A DNA stretch of 36,627 nt from positions 1 through 36,627 of the forward strand of contig DFIJ01000024.1 in the NCBI GenBank assembly GCA_002372775.1. Reading direction: 5' to 3'. A model generated the notes under the pieces. That model was given only the letters and a program-made list of their open reading frames with translations, had not been told where the DNA came from and ran no database searches. The translations under genes were made by a program, and so were the position numbers. Shown here one piece after another: positions 1-7,900 of this stretch. How positions within the stretch are numbered: position 1 is the first letter of the stretch; each line of letters starts with the position of its first letter. Source of the DNA: Christensenella sp. UBA3700. GTDB taxonomy: Bacteria; Bacillota; Clostridia; Christensenellales; UBA3700.

Positions 1-2
1 GT

Positions 3-212
3 AATGACCATCAGACTCTGCAGTTTAATGCTGCTTTCCATGCTCTTGATGATAAGATTGACGCTATTGCTGCAAAACAGCCTAACACTGTTCCTGTTCA
101 GTGGCCTAATCTTGTAGGTGTTAATGCTACTCCTTACATAGGTCAGGGTTTATATCCTGGTGGTAATTTTGGTGGCTGGGGCTCTGGCTTCGGCGGTGGT
201 ATTGTTTATTAA
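3..212 (+). CDS. C-terminal part of a Gly-rich protein (5' end outside window)
   Basis: The reading frame is open from the left edge to a TAA at 210-212, giving about 69 codons of a C-terminus. The visible protein starts with a short helical-looking stretch (LQFNAAFHALDDKIDAIAAK), passes through a Pro/Asn-rich part, and ends in a Gly/Trp-rich tail (GGNFGGWGSGFGGGIVY). Such glycine-rich tails are flexible or assembly-related in some phage structural proteins, but I do not recognise the family. Codon choice (GCT, GGT, CCT) matches the genes downstream, so it is very likely a real gene of the same phage. The start and most of the domain content lie outside the window. By position it belongs to the small gene group before the 1346-1399 terminator, probably head-related; that is inference. 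Confidence 0.75.
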   Translation, partial: NDHQTLQFNAAFHALDDKIDAIAAKQPNTVPVQWPNLVGVNATPYIGQGLYPGGNFGGWGSGFGGGIVY

Positions 213-220
213 TATCGGAT

Positions 221-227
221 AGGAGGT
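221..227 (+). promoter_or_regulatory. Strong Shine-Dalgarno site of the 112-aa gene
   Basis: AGGAGGT lies 6 nt before the ATG at 234, a near-perfect complement to the 16S rRNA 3' end. The other starts I inspected here are preceded by A/T-rich DNA with no such site, as expected in Bacteroidota, where the anti-Shine-Dalgarno tends to be occluded. This supports the start at 234 and singles the gene out. Confidence 0.8.
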
Positions 228-233
228 AAACGT

Positions 234-572
234 ATGGCTTGTTGTAATCAAATTATAGCAACTAACGCTGGTGGTATTCCGTATATTGTATCTACAAATA
301 CTACTGTTGGAACTGAGACCATTAACATTGCTCTTGGTGTTCGTAGAATTCAGCCTGTAGGTTATCTTACTATTATAATTAGTACAGTTGTTCCTGCAGA
401 TGCTACTACAACTTTACCTGTAACACTCACTCTTAATGATGTTACAAAACCATTGACTTTGCCTAATGGTACTCCAGTAACTGCTGCTGAATTGCTTAAT
501 GTTAGTAATATTCTTGTGTTCAATGATAGAACTAGAGGTTTGCTAACTCTTATGTCAAGGACTGTAAGTTAA
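234..572 (+). CDS. Small conserved-looking structural protein, 112 aa, function unknown
   Basis: The gene has an excellent ribosome binding site (AGGAGGT at 221-227) and lies 21 nt after the preceding gene. The protein is rich in Thr, Val, Ile and Asn and alternates polar and hydrophobic residues throughout (for example TINIALGVRRIQPVGYLTIIIS and TLPVTLTLND), which suggests an all-beta fold. There is no signal peptide or membrane helix. Beta-rich proteins of this size beside capsid genes are often head decoration, head-fibre or joining proteins, but I cannot assign one. The strong Shine-Dalgarno site suggests high or differently controlled translation, consistent with a protein needed in many copies. 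That it is a structural protein is inferred from context only. Confidence 0.8.
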   Translation: MACCNQIIATNAGGIPYIVSTNTTVGTETINIALGVRRIQPVGYLTIIISTVVPADATTTLPVTLTLNDVTKPLTLPNGTPVTAAELLNVSNILVFNDRTRGLLTLMSRTVS

Positions 573-593
573 TTAATTAAAAAGTGTATAATT

Positions 594-1088
594 ATGTTTT
601 CTACTTTAAGTAAAGGTAATGTCCTCTATGGACTAGATAGAACAGATAAAATAAAGTGGTTTACCGCTTCTGTTGAAAGTGTTATGCCAACTATTGGAGG
701 TCACAATCCTAATATGTTTGGTCAAATGCCTGAATTAAGACTTGATATTGTTTGCAATATTAACGGTGAAAAGAAAACTTTCCAACAAGTGCCCAGCAAT
801 AGTGCTATTGCTGATTTTGGAGATAAATCTTTTGTCATTGCAGATAATAAAGATTCTCTATATAACTACGTTAAAAGTTTGAAAGATAAAAGTAAAGCTA
901 TTGTTGATAGTGCCTCTTATCACGAATCACTTATTCCTCAGTATGATAATGTTCTTAATGAGCTTATGCCTGGTAGTGCAAGTAATTCTGATGAAGTTAA
1001 AGCACTTAAAGATGAAGTTGGAAGTCTTAAATCTCAGCTAGCTGAGGCAATATCTTTACTTAAAGAGAAAGCTAAACAAACAAATTAA
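594..1088 (+). CDS. Hypothetical virion-region protein with C-terminal coiled coil, 164 aa
   Basis: The start at 594 follows an A/T-rich leader 21 nt after the previous stop. The first 85 residues look like a compact beta-rich domain (VLYGLDRTDKIKWFTASVES, then LRLDIVCNINGEKKTFQQV). The middle is helical (DSLYNYVKSLKDKSKAIVDSASYHE). Residues of about 130-160 form a likely coiled coil (DEVKALKDEVGSLKSQLAEA) ending in a basic tail. I do not recognise the family. A globular head followed by a coiled coil suits an oligomeric virion or scaffold-like protein, and co-orientation with the 112-aa gene suggests they are made together. There is no sign of truncation. Confidence 0.8.
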   Translation: MFSTLSKGNVLYGLDRTDKIKWFTASVESVMPTIGGHNPNMFGQMPELRLDIVCNINGEKKTFQQVPSNSAIADFGDKSFVIADNKDSLYNYVKSLKDKSKAIVDSASYHESLIPQYDNVLNELMPGSASNSDEVKALKDEVGSLKSQLAEAISLLKEKAKQTN

Positions 1089-1093
1089 AGATT

Positions 1094-1321
1094 ATGGTAA
1101 TAGTTAGATTTCGTAATAAAGAAGAGCATAAAGACCTTCTGAAGAAAGTAAAGAAGATGAAGGAGTATGCAGAGATGATAGAAGATTGTCTTGAAGAGTC
1201 TATCGAAGATGACGATGAAGATTATCGCTATCGTGACGATGATGAGTACGAAGAAACTCGTAGAGGTGGTAGCCGTTATAGTTATCGTCGTGGAGGTGGC
1301 TCTCGTGGTGGTCGTATGTAA
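1094..1321 (+). CDS. Small charged protein with RGG-type tail, 75 aa
   Basis: It starts 5 nt after the previous stop, so it is translated from the same message. The N-terminal 35 residues are a basic-then-acidic helix. Residues of about 35-55 are almost entirely Asp/Glu/Tyr/Arg (for example EDDDEDYRYRDDDEYEE). The last 20 residues form an arginine-glycine-serine tail (RRGGSRYSYRRGGG and on). RGG boxes in known proteins bind nucleic acids and are usually disordered, so a nucleic-acid-binding or DNA-condensing role is possible. The composition could equally reflect a disordered capsid-interacting peptide. It is the last gene before the terminator at 1346-1399. Confidence 0.7.
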   Translation: MVIVRFRNKEEHKDLLKKVKKMKEYAEMIEDCLEESIEDDDEDYRYRDDDEYEETRRGGSRYSYRRGGGSRGGRM

Positions 1322-1345
1322 CTTATAAAATAAAGTGATTAACTA

Positions 1346-1399
1346 GGCAGTGATGCTAATTCTTCTCTACGGGGGAGCTTTCAGCTCACTGCCCTTTTT
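1346..1399 (+). terminator. Rho-independent terminator with a repeat copy in its loop
   Basis: GGCAGTGA at 1346-1353 pairs with TCACTGCC at 1386-1393, extendable by GCT/AGC past a one-base bulge, and TTTTT follows at 1395-1399. The unusually long loop holds a full copy of the dispersed repeat (1361-1378). It closes the small gene group ending at 1321. Confidence 0.8.
1361..1378 (+). repeat. Dispersed G5 repeat, forward, in terminator loop
   Basis: Exact core CTACGGGGG, followed by AGC; it has the TCTTCTC form of the pyrimidine tract and is intergenic. Confidence 0.9.
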
Positions 1400-1414
1400 A
1401 ATAACATTACTATT

Positions 1415-1831
1415 ATGTATCATACAAGAACTGGAAGTTATGATGAAATTCCTGAAGGAATGATGTATTATATTAATAACTATGGTCCTCATTTTAATAA
1501 GAAACTTTGTAAAGAAGCTTCTTCTAGAATGTATAAAGTTGTTAATGGTAAGAAAGAATACATTACTCCTTATACCAAAGAACATCTTGATGAAATGCTT
1601 GAAGCTTATGGTATTAAACTTAAAAGGAATAAGTTATATGACGCTGTTTATGTAGCTAATATGTGTCAAGCAGACTTTCTTGGTAAATCTGTTCCAACAG
1701 AAGAACATCTTTGCAAATATGTTAAAGACGTAATTGATGATGCAGATGCAGAAGAAGGTTATGTATTCAATCGTTATTATGCTGATTGTATGTTTATGAA
1801 TAATCCTATTGAATGGGATGATGTTATATGA
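1415..1831 (+). CDS. Hypothetical protein, 138 aa
   Basis: It starts 16 nt beyond the terminator and its stop overlaps the next start by 4 nt (ATGA at 1828-1831), so the two are translationally coupled. The protein is soluble and mixed alpha/beta, with several aromatic clusters (MMYYINNYGPHFNKK; YVFNRYYADCMF) and a basic central helix. There is no membrane segment or catalytic motif that I recognise. Codon use matches the phage. With the HExxH protein downstream it forms a two-gene unit between the head-like genes and the neck/tail operon, hinting at an assembly or maturation role. No function can be assigned from sequence. Confidence 0.75.
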   Translation: MYHTRTGSYDEIPEGMMYYINNYGPHFNKKLCKEASSRMYKVVNGKKEYITPYTKEHLDEMLEAYGIKLKRNKLYDAVYVANMCQADFLGKSVPTEEHLCKYVKDVIDDADAEEGYVFNRYYADCMFMNNPIEWDDVI

Positions 1832-2214
1832 TTAAACAATTAATCGATATTGACGGTTATTGGGAAGTTATAGTTTATTATAATGTAGACTATAACTTTT
1901 TTAATGATATAGCTTTTGAACTGAAAGCTATTGGCTCCCCCGTAGAGAAAATTGATGATGTTTACTACAACCTAAAGTATAAAGCTAAAGCTGTAACTTG
2001 TAGCAATATTAGAAAACATATTAGTGTAGTTCTTTTCAATTATCATAAAAATAGATATGATTATATTAATTCTATTGTTCATGAAGCTGAACATGTTAAA
2101 CAACATATGCTTAAGGCTTATAATGTAGATGATGAAGGAGAGCCTCCAGCATATACTGTTGGTTACATAGTAATGCGTATGTTAATGATAAACCATAAGT
2201 TGAAACTATTATAG
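1828..2214 (+). CDS. Putative small zinc metallopeptidase (HExxH), 128 aa
   Basis: Residues 85-89 are HEAEH, an exact HExxH zinc-binding/catalytic motif within a hydrophobic helix context (SIVHEAEHVKQHML). A Glu at about residue 105 (GEPPAYTVG) is well placed as third zinc ligand, as in several short zincin families. Known zincins of this layout cleave peptide bonds; the substrate here is unknown. The start overlaps the previous stop by 4 nt. A repeat copy (1934-1949, inverted) encodes GSPVEK at residues 36-41, between two predicted structural elements, and does not break the frame. A role in processing virion or host proteins is plausible but unproven. Other HExxH-bearing folds are possible, so the peptidase call is moderate. 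Confidence 0.6.
   Translation: MIKQLIDIDGYWEVIVYYNVDYNFFNDIAFELKAIGSPVEKIDDVYYNLKYKAKAVTCSNIRKHISVVLFNYHKNRYDYINSIVHEAEHVKQHMLKAYNVDDEGEPPAYTVGYIVMRMLMINHKLKLL
1934..1949 (-). repeat. Dispersed G5 repeat, inverted, in the HExxH gene
   Basis: Exact core; encodes GSPVEK, residues 36-41 of the 128-aa protein. Confidence 0.9.
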
Positions 2215-2274
2215 ATAATATTGCTTATGCAATTTAAAAATCTATAAATATAACATTTTTTAACATTATATTTC

Positions 2275-2305
2275 TTGTGATTTTGCAAGAAATTTATTAA
2301 ATTTG
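2275..2305 (+). promoter_or_regulatory. Bacteroidota-type promoter for the long virion operon
   Basis: TTG at 2275-2277 and TAAATTTG at 2298-2305 are separated by 20 nt, matching the -33/-7 form (TTG/TTTG and TAnnTTTG) known for the primary sigma factor of Bacteroides. Transcription would start near 2312 and run into the operon beginning at 2571. No competing promoter was seen inside the operon. Confidence 0.6.
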
Positions 2306-2493
2306 CAGGCATCAGAGAAGGTGTCTGTTATTATTATAATTATATAAATAATAATATTAATTATATTAATAATATTAAATATATAAATTAAAAATAATAT
2401 AATATAAATAATAAATAAAATATTAATAATAATATAAATATAATTCCTCCGTATAGAGAAGTAGATAAGTTTAGAACCACTCAGATTAATTCC

Positions 2494-2514
2494 GAGTTGT
2501 TAATGCTACAACTC
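2494..2514 (+). promoter_or_regulatory. Hairpin in the operon leader next to a repeat copy
   Basis: GAGTTG (2494-2499) and CAACTC (2509-2514) form a perfect 6-bp stem with a 9-nt loop and run directly into the repeat copy. The loop and what follows (TAATGCTA, then the repeat, then ACTTTCA) resemble the corresponding part of the terminator at 1346-1399 (TGATGCTAA, repeat, GCTTTCA), suggesting common origin. There is no U-run, so it is not an obvious terminator. Confidence 0.45.
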
Positions 2515-2528
2515 TTCTACGGGGGAAC
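2513..2528 (+). repeat. Dispersed G5 repeat, forward, intergenic
   Basis: Exact core followed by AAC; lies 43 nt before the first gene of the long operon. Confidence 0.9.
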
Positions 2529-2570
2529 TTTCATTTAGATAAAACTTATAATAAATAAAATATTAATAAT

Positions 2571-3254
2571 ATGGCTAGTATTGCACAACTTGTTTCAGAA
2601 ATGGCTCATGCTGTACGTCAGCCTAACAATAAAGCTCTTCGTGAGAATCTTAAACTTCTTATAATTCAAACTCGTAATGAAGTTATAAGAAGGTCTTATG
2701 AGAACCACGGTTATGTGGATAAGATTCTTACTCAAAGATTTAAAGTTAGTCTTACTACAGTAAATGATGGCGATATTCAATTGCCAGAGGAATATGATGA
2801 TTATGATATTACAAAGATTAAGAGAACTCTTCAACGTGTTCCTCGTCCTGTTAGGCTTACTAATAATCTTCCTTTTGATAGGGTTAGTTCAGCTGGTTTT
2901 AAAACTAATAGAGAGTTTCCATACATTAAGGAAACATCTGCTAGATTTAGAAGTGCTGTACCTGGTCTTTGCGGTATGCCTTGTTATGATTATATTAACG
3001 AATATATTTATATATTTCCAGTCAATAGCAAGCCTTTTGAACTAGACAAAATTGTTATAGAATCTGCTTTTGAACATCCTAATGAGATTTCTCTTATCAA
3101 TGGTACTGAAACTCCTGACAGTATTTGGCTAGACGAAAATGAATATCTTCTTAGCGAAGACATGATTGGTCAAATTAAAGAAATTATTTATAAGAGAGAC
3201 CTTATTGATACTGTTCGTGAAACAGATGAAATTCCTAACGCTATTAAATATTAA
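2571..3254 (+). CDS. Probable neck/tail ring (adaptor-type) protein, 227 aa
   Basis: This is the first gene of the 32 kb operon, with an A/T-rich start context. The N-terminal 65 residues are predominantly helical (LRENLKLLIIQTRNEVIRRS). A beta-rich part follows with LPEEYDDYD and a strand pair (YIYIFPVNSKPFELDKIVIESAFEHP), and the C-terminus is helical (EDMIGQIKEIIYKRD). A helical start followed by a small beta domain is common in adaptor or ring proteins that connect portal and tail in podovirus-like phages, including crAss-like phages. Its position just before the other neck genes and the muzzle gene agrees. I cannot say which ring protein it is. Confidence 0.6.
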   Translation: MASIAQLVSEMAHAVRQPNNKALRENLKLLIIQTRNEVIRRSYENHGYVDKILTQRFKVSLTTVNDGDIQLPEEYDDYDITKIKRTLQRVPRPVRLTNNLPFDRVSSAGFKTNREFPYIKETSARFRSAVPGLCGMPCYDYINEYIYIFPVNSKPFELDKIVIESAFEHPNEISLINGTETPDSIWLDENEYLLSEDMIGQIKEIIYKRDLIDTVRETDEIPNAIKY

Positions 3255-3266
3255 TCTTAGATTATT

Positions 3267-4220
3267 ATGGCTATAAAAGAAATTCCAACTAATTTCAGGG
3301 TCTATTATAAAAGTATGAAAGATGCTATTGGACCTAAATATGAAAAAGCAGTTGATGATTATGAGAAAGGACTTGTTGAAGAAAGAGCTCTTTATGATGA
3401 TATTAAGTTAAAAGCTGAAACATACAAAACTGTTTATAAACTTGACCTTATGCAGATTCCTGAGTTTGTAGAAAATAAATACATTAACGGAACTTTTTAT
3501 GACAGTGCTAAGGAATTGTTTTTAAATAGAAAGAAAGCATATATTGCAACAAATCCTGCTTATAATATTTATAAACTAGCTCGTAAACAAAAAGAATTAC
3601 ATAAACTTAAACATCAAATAGATGTATATGAAAAGATGCTTGATGTAACTCTTGACCAATATCAAAAAATTCTTCAAGCGTTCTATAATGAAGTTCATAA
3701 GAAACTTATAATAGATGGTTATGGTTATGTATTCGAAAGTCCTATAGGTTGGACTTGTATCAACAGATGTAAAATTGTTGAAGGCAAACGTAAGCATCTT
3801 GATTACAATGCAACAAAACTTAATAAACAAAAACTTGTTGCTGAAGGTAAAAGACTTTGGAACAAAGAAGAAGCTGAATACGCAAAGAGTATTGGTGCAG
3901 ATTATAACGGTGTAGATTACAGAGTTTATCTTAGTGGTGAAGTTTGTTACGAAATGCCACTTATAAATTGCAGACTTAATACTGGAGAGAAATATAGATT
4001 AACTCCTACTTTTGCTAGACGTCATGTTAAAGGAAAGACAAATGAACAACTTATCAATGAATGCGATAGAGATTTAAATAAGATTTGTGAACTTCCTGTT
4101 GATGTCAAACTTAAGCTTAAACTTTGTTTAGAAACTGATAATATTTTATATTTAAATTTTATAAGAAATGAAGCTCAACAATCAGCTCACACTCCAAAGG
4201 CTAATAGGAAAAATCGATAA
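3267..4220 (+). CDS. Probable neck/tail-region structural protein, 317 aa
   Basis: It starts 12 nt after the previous gene. The first 150 residues are a long charged helical region (for example YEKGLVEERALYDDIKLKAE and RKQKELHKLKHQIDVYEKML), likely coiled coil. It then becomes mixed alpha/beta, with YVFESPIGWTCINRCK and a Cys/Tyr-containing part near residues 210-240. The C-terminus is basic (HTPKANRKNR) and its coding DNA overlaps the next gene by 53 nt. No enzyme motif is seen. Gene order between two other neck-type genes and upstream of the muzzle gene suggests a structural or assembly protein of the crAss-like tail. I do not recognise the fold. Confidence 0.6.
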   Translation: MAIKEIPTNFRVYYKSMKDAIGPKYEKAVDDYEKGLVEERALYDDIKLKAETYKTVYKLDLMQIPEFVENKYINGTFYDSAKELFLNRKKAYIATNPAYNIYKLARKQKELHKLKHQIDVYEKMLDVTLDQYQKILQAFYNEVHKKLIIDGYGYVFESPIGWTCINRCKIVEGKRKHLDYNATKLNKQKLVAEGKRLWNKEEAEYAKSIGADYNGVDYRVYLSGEVCYEMPLINCRLNTGEKYRLTPTFARRHVKGKTNEQLINECDRDLNKICELPVDVKLKLKLCLETDNILYLNFIRNEAQQSAHTPKANRKNR

Positions 4221-4911
4221 TGATTTTAATATTAGTGAAAGTGATTGGATTCCTAGAGTAGCTGCGTGGACTATAGATGCTCTTTCTCAAATGAAAGTTC
4301 TACCTATGGAACGTAAACGTAGAAAGCTTGAGGTTTCTAATAGAATTGCGCAATTCCCCTGCACTATCAATGCAGAGGAACTTCGTGTTTTTGATAGTAA
4401 CGGTGTTGAAATACCTGCTTTTAATAGAGAAAAAGATTGCAAGTGTCCTAAGTCCACAATTCCTTCTACGGGGGAGCAAATTGCTATCACAAATCCTAAA
4501 GCTCCAAATGGTTGGGAAACAACACAAGTTGCTGATATTGTAAGTCCTAATGGTAGAAACTTTCTTCTTGATGGAAATAATATAGATTTAAGTTTTGATA
4601 CCGATAGTATTACAGTAGAAACATTTGAGGTTGCAACATATCACGATGATTACTATGATTGTGAATGTCCTTACATTTATGATGATGGTCTTTTGCTTGA
4701 AGCTCTTGCTTGGTATTGTATGTTTAAATATCTTAGCAGAGGTAGTAAGCATCCTGTATATGATTTGAAATCTCCTAACGCTGTAATAAATCCTCTTGTT
4801 CAGTGGAATAATCTTAGACCTAAGGCAGCAGCTTCTGTTAAAGGAAAACTTGCTAACACTGAAGGTTGGAATAACTTCTTTTATAATAGTACTTTTTTAC
4901 CTAGAGGTTAA
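4168..4911 (+). CDS. Probable tail ring protein directly upstream of the muzzle gene, 247 aa
   Basis: It overlaps the preceding gene by 53 nt. The start at 4168 is preferred because the frame reads as a sensible helix from the first residues (LTLQRLIGKIDNDFNISESDW). The N-terminal part has WIPRVAAWTIDALSQM, followed by a beta domain (EELRVFDSNGVEIPAF; FLLDGNNIDLSFDTDSITVE) and a C-terminal helix with aromatic residues (LLLEALAWYCMFKYLSRG). This helix-beta-helix layout suits a ring-forming tail protein. A repeat copy at 4462-4477 encodes PSTGEQ (residues 99-104), inside a Lys/Cys/Pro-rich loop between beta segments. The next gene starts 3 nt after its stop, implying coordinated synthesis with the muzzle protein. 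Confidence 0.6.
   Translation: MKLNNQLTLQRLIGKIDNDFNISESDWIPRVAAWTIDALSQMKVLPMERKRRKLEVSNRIAQFPCTINAEELRVFDSNGVEIPAFNREKDCKCPKSTIPSTGEQIAITNPKAPNGWETTQVADIVSPNGRNFLLDGNNIDLSFDTDSITVETFEVATYHDDYYDCECPYIYDDGLLLEALAWYCMFKYLSRGSKHPVYDLKSPNAVINPLVQWNNLRPKAAASVKGKLANTEGWNNFFYNSTFLPRG
4462..4477 (+). repeat. Dispersed G5 repeat, forward, in the 247-aa gene
   Basis: Exact core followed by AGC; read as PSTGEQ. The downstream flank (AGCAAATTGC) resembles that of the copy at 36557 (AGCAATTAGC). Confidence 0.9.
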
Positions 4912-4914
4912 GAT

Positions 4915-7900
4915 ATGAAAGTTAAACCAAAGTTATACTTAAATATGAGTCCTCAGACTGCTGAAGATGGCAGTCTTGCTTTTGCTAGGAATATGAAGAT
5001 AGATGATGATGGTAATCTTGTATCTGATTATGGTTATAAAGATATTACTGCATTGTCTGATAAAACTATTGTAGGTCATATTGTAGGGCTCAATAATAAA
5101 ATATACTTCTTTTGTCATACTGAACATAAAACAGAAGATGATCCTCCTGTTACATATTATATAGATGAAATTGTAGAATATGATGAGGTAGAAGAAACAT
5201 CTATTACATTAGATACTCATTGGAGTTATAATGGTGGAGAAATAGATGGTTATGTTAATACTAATCAAAGTGGTGAGAAAATTCTCACTATTGGTGAGTA
5301 TAAAGATGACGGTAATGTTCCTTTGAAACATATAAATCTTAAGTTTCCTAAAATAAAAAATAGTAGTAATGTAGTAGTAAGCGATGAAAGTCTTTATTGC
5401 CAAGCTCCTAAATGTCCTACTGCAAATTTAATTCTTAAAGATACTTATTCAAAAGCTATTCCTAATGGTACATATGTTTTCTTTATTAGATATAAAATTA
5501 GAAAAGATGTGTATACTAATTGGTTTCTTTGTAGTTGTCCTATTTTTGCTGGAACTTCTGAAAATATAACAACTCTTCAAGGAGGATTGGAATATATTAA
5601 TCTTCATAGAGATTCTGCCAAATCTTTTATATTTCATTTAGACTTTGCTCAGACTACTAATATTGCTTCTTATAAAGAGTTTCAATTAGGATTTATTATT
5701 ACTCATGATGAAGCTACTGATGCTCGTATGTGGAAACACTTTGATATGACTCAGTTTAATCCTGATGGTGGCGATATTTATTTCGATTATGATGAAGTAG
5801 AAGAAGCTAATATTGATGATTTGCTTGAAACTACTTATGAACTTTATAATGTTCGTAATATTACATCTTTTAAAAATAAACTTTATATTTCCAATTATAA
5901 AGAAAGTAATTTTAATTCTAGTGAATTATTATCTTTAGCTAAAAAGTTTAGTGTTGATTATGCTCATACTTCAGAAGAAAGAGATGACAATGTTTCTCCT
6001 AGAGATATTAAATGGAAAAATAAACCATTAATATATAATAATAAAAAAGGTTATTTTGATGAAGTTTATACAGGAGATAATATACATCCTACACAAACTA
6101 TAGCTAATTTTATTTCTAATCCTGCTAATTCTGACATTCTTGATTATAAATTTAATAATTTTAGTAAAGGAGATATAAGCGAAAGAGAAGACATTATTCA
6201 TTTTGATTTAAAATGGGATGCTGATTATGACCCTGACCTTATGGCTATTCATAACATGGTAAATAATATATATGGTGAAAAGATTTTTGGAGAAAGTTTT
6301 GATTTATCTTTTGATGGAGGTCTTATAGGATTGGTTAACGTAGATTTTGATATGCACGACCATTATTGGAGATTTGCTCCTAAAAATCCTGCTCATCCTT
6401 GGTATTCTAAAAATTTAACATTTTGCTATAGCTCTATATATGATGATGACACTGCATATTTAGAGTATTCTAAAAATCATGTAGTTCCTTTTAATAAAAC
6501 TACAGGACAGCCATATGATAGTTATGAAAAAACTTGGCTTAGTAGAAATGTTGGATTTACTGACGCTAGTTATAATTTTATAAGAAGTAATAGTGAAAAA
6601 GAAATAGCTAGATATAATAGATTTTTCTATGGTTATTGTTATATTACATCAGGAACTAATATTTATAATATAGATTTAGATGCTAATTTTAATAATAATA
6701 ATTATGTAGCTGATAGTTCAAATAATGTTCCTATATATCCTTTTGAAGCTGCTGGTAATATAAATTATAAAAACAGTGGTGTGGATATGAAATCTGATTT
6801 AAATGATATATTACGAAACATAATTTCAACTAAGGTTGTTGGTGTAGATGAGAATAATGTTCTTATTTTAGAATTAGAAAACGCTGATACTGGTTCAACT
6901 GAAGAGGTTAAACTTAATAATATATCTATTGTATTTAAATCTTGTGAATTTAAAGTAGAATCTCCTGAAGATATAGGTAAAAACGATGATAATAATTATA
7001 ATAAAAGATTTTATGTTACTTTAAAATCTTGTAATTATATTTCTATAGCTACTATATCTGTTAATAATAAATATATTACTTCTACTGATACATTAGCATC
7101 ATATTCTCAATCTTCTACATTAATGCCTTTATCTAGATATGCTGTATATGCGCATTTTGTAGATGAAAGTAATATTATATCTAATGGAGTTTTTATAGAC
7201 AATATAAATGTAGATAATAATTATAATAATGTAGATTTATTAAAATTAAGATATAAAATAACTGGTCTTGATAATGATACAAAATATAAATTATTCTTTT
7301 TATCTATTGCTAATATAGGTAATACTATTATAGAATGTTTTGCTTATCAAAAATATATTTATGGTGATACTAAACTTCATATATTACAATGTTTAGAAGC
7401 TGATGCGTTATTATATAATATTAATGATAATATAACTATTATAGGTGTAAATTTACAAGGTACAGTTTCTCCTATTACTGACAAAGCAAAATACTATACT
7501 AGTGGACATTCAACACCTATTATAGCTTTTGGTAATTGTGGTTTTATTTGTTGGGACATAGAAAATAATGAAGATTATACAAATTATAAATTTTATGTTT
7601 CTATAAGTAAAGATACTTCTAGTGAATTTAATAATAAATTAATTAAAGCTACTCCATATATTAAGTTAGCTGATACTGATAATTTAGCTACTGCTGATAT
7701 TGATGGTTTTGTTACTATAGATAATGGATTTTATAATTCTTATTTTTGTTTAATAAAGAAACCTAGTTTTGATTTGTCTAGTTCTGCTTATTGCTCTGGC
7801 AATGATGTGTATGCAGCTGATAGAAGTAATGGTCTAACTCTTAAAGACTTTGATTACTATATTCAACAACAAGATAGTGCTAGATATTGTATAAGAAGTA

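Larger units (their letters stand above)
2215..2570. other. Non-coding leader/regulatory block with 118-nt A/T-only tract
   Basis: No gene is supported in these 356 nt. In order it holds a weak hairpin (ATTGC/GCAAT near 2220-2233), a Bacteroidota-type promoter (2275-2305), a stretch from 2328 to 2445 containing no G or C at all, a degenerate inverted repeat copy near 2446-2460, a hairpin (GAGTTG 2494-2499 with CAACTC 2509-2514), and a full repeat copy (2513-2528). The first gene of the long operon starts at 2571. The promoter would give a leader of roughly 260 nt. The A/T tract could act as an easily melted element. Confidence 0.7.

Noticed and set aside
2215..2240. Terminator after the HExxH gene (ATTGC/GCAAT hairpin)
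   Set aside because: The stem is only five A/T-rich base pairs and no proper U-run follows; not enough to call.
2446..2460. Inverted repeat copy CCTCCGTATAGAGAA in the leader
   Set aside because: It resembles the repeat but has a two-base insertion and only two of the five core C; noted within the leader but not counted.
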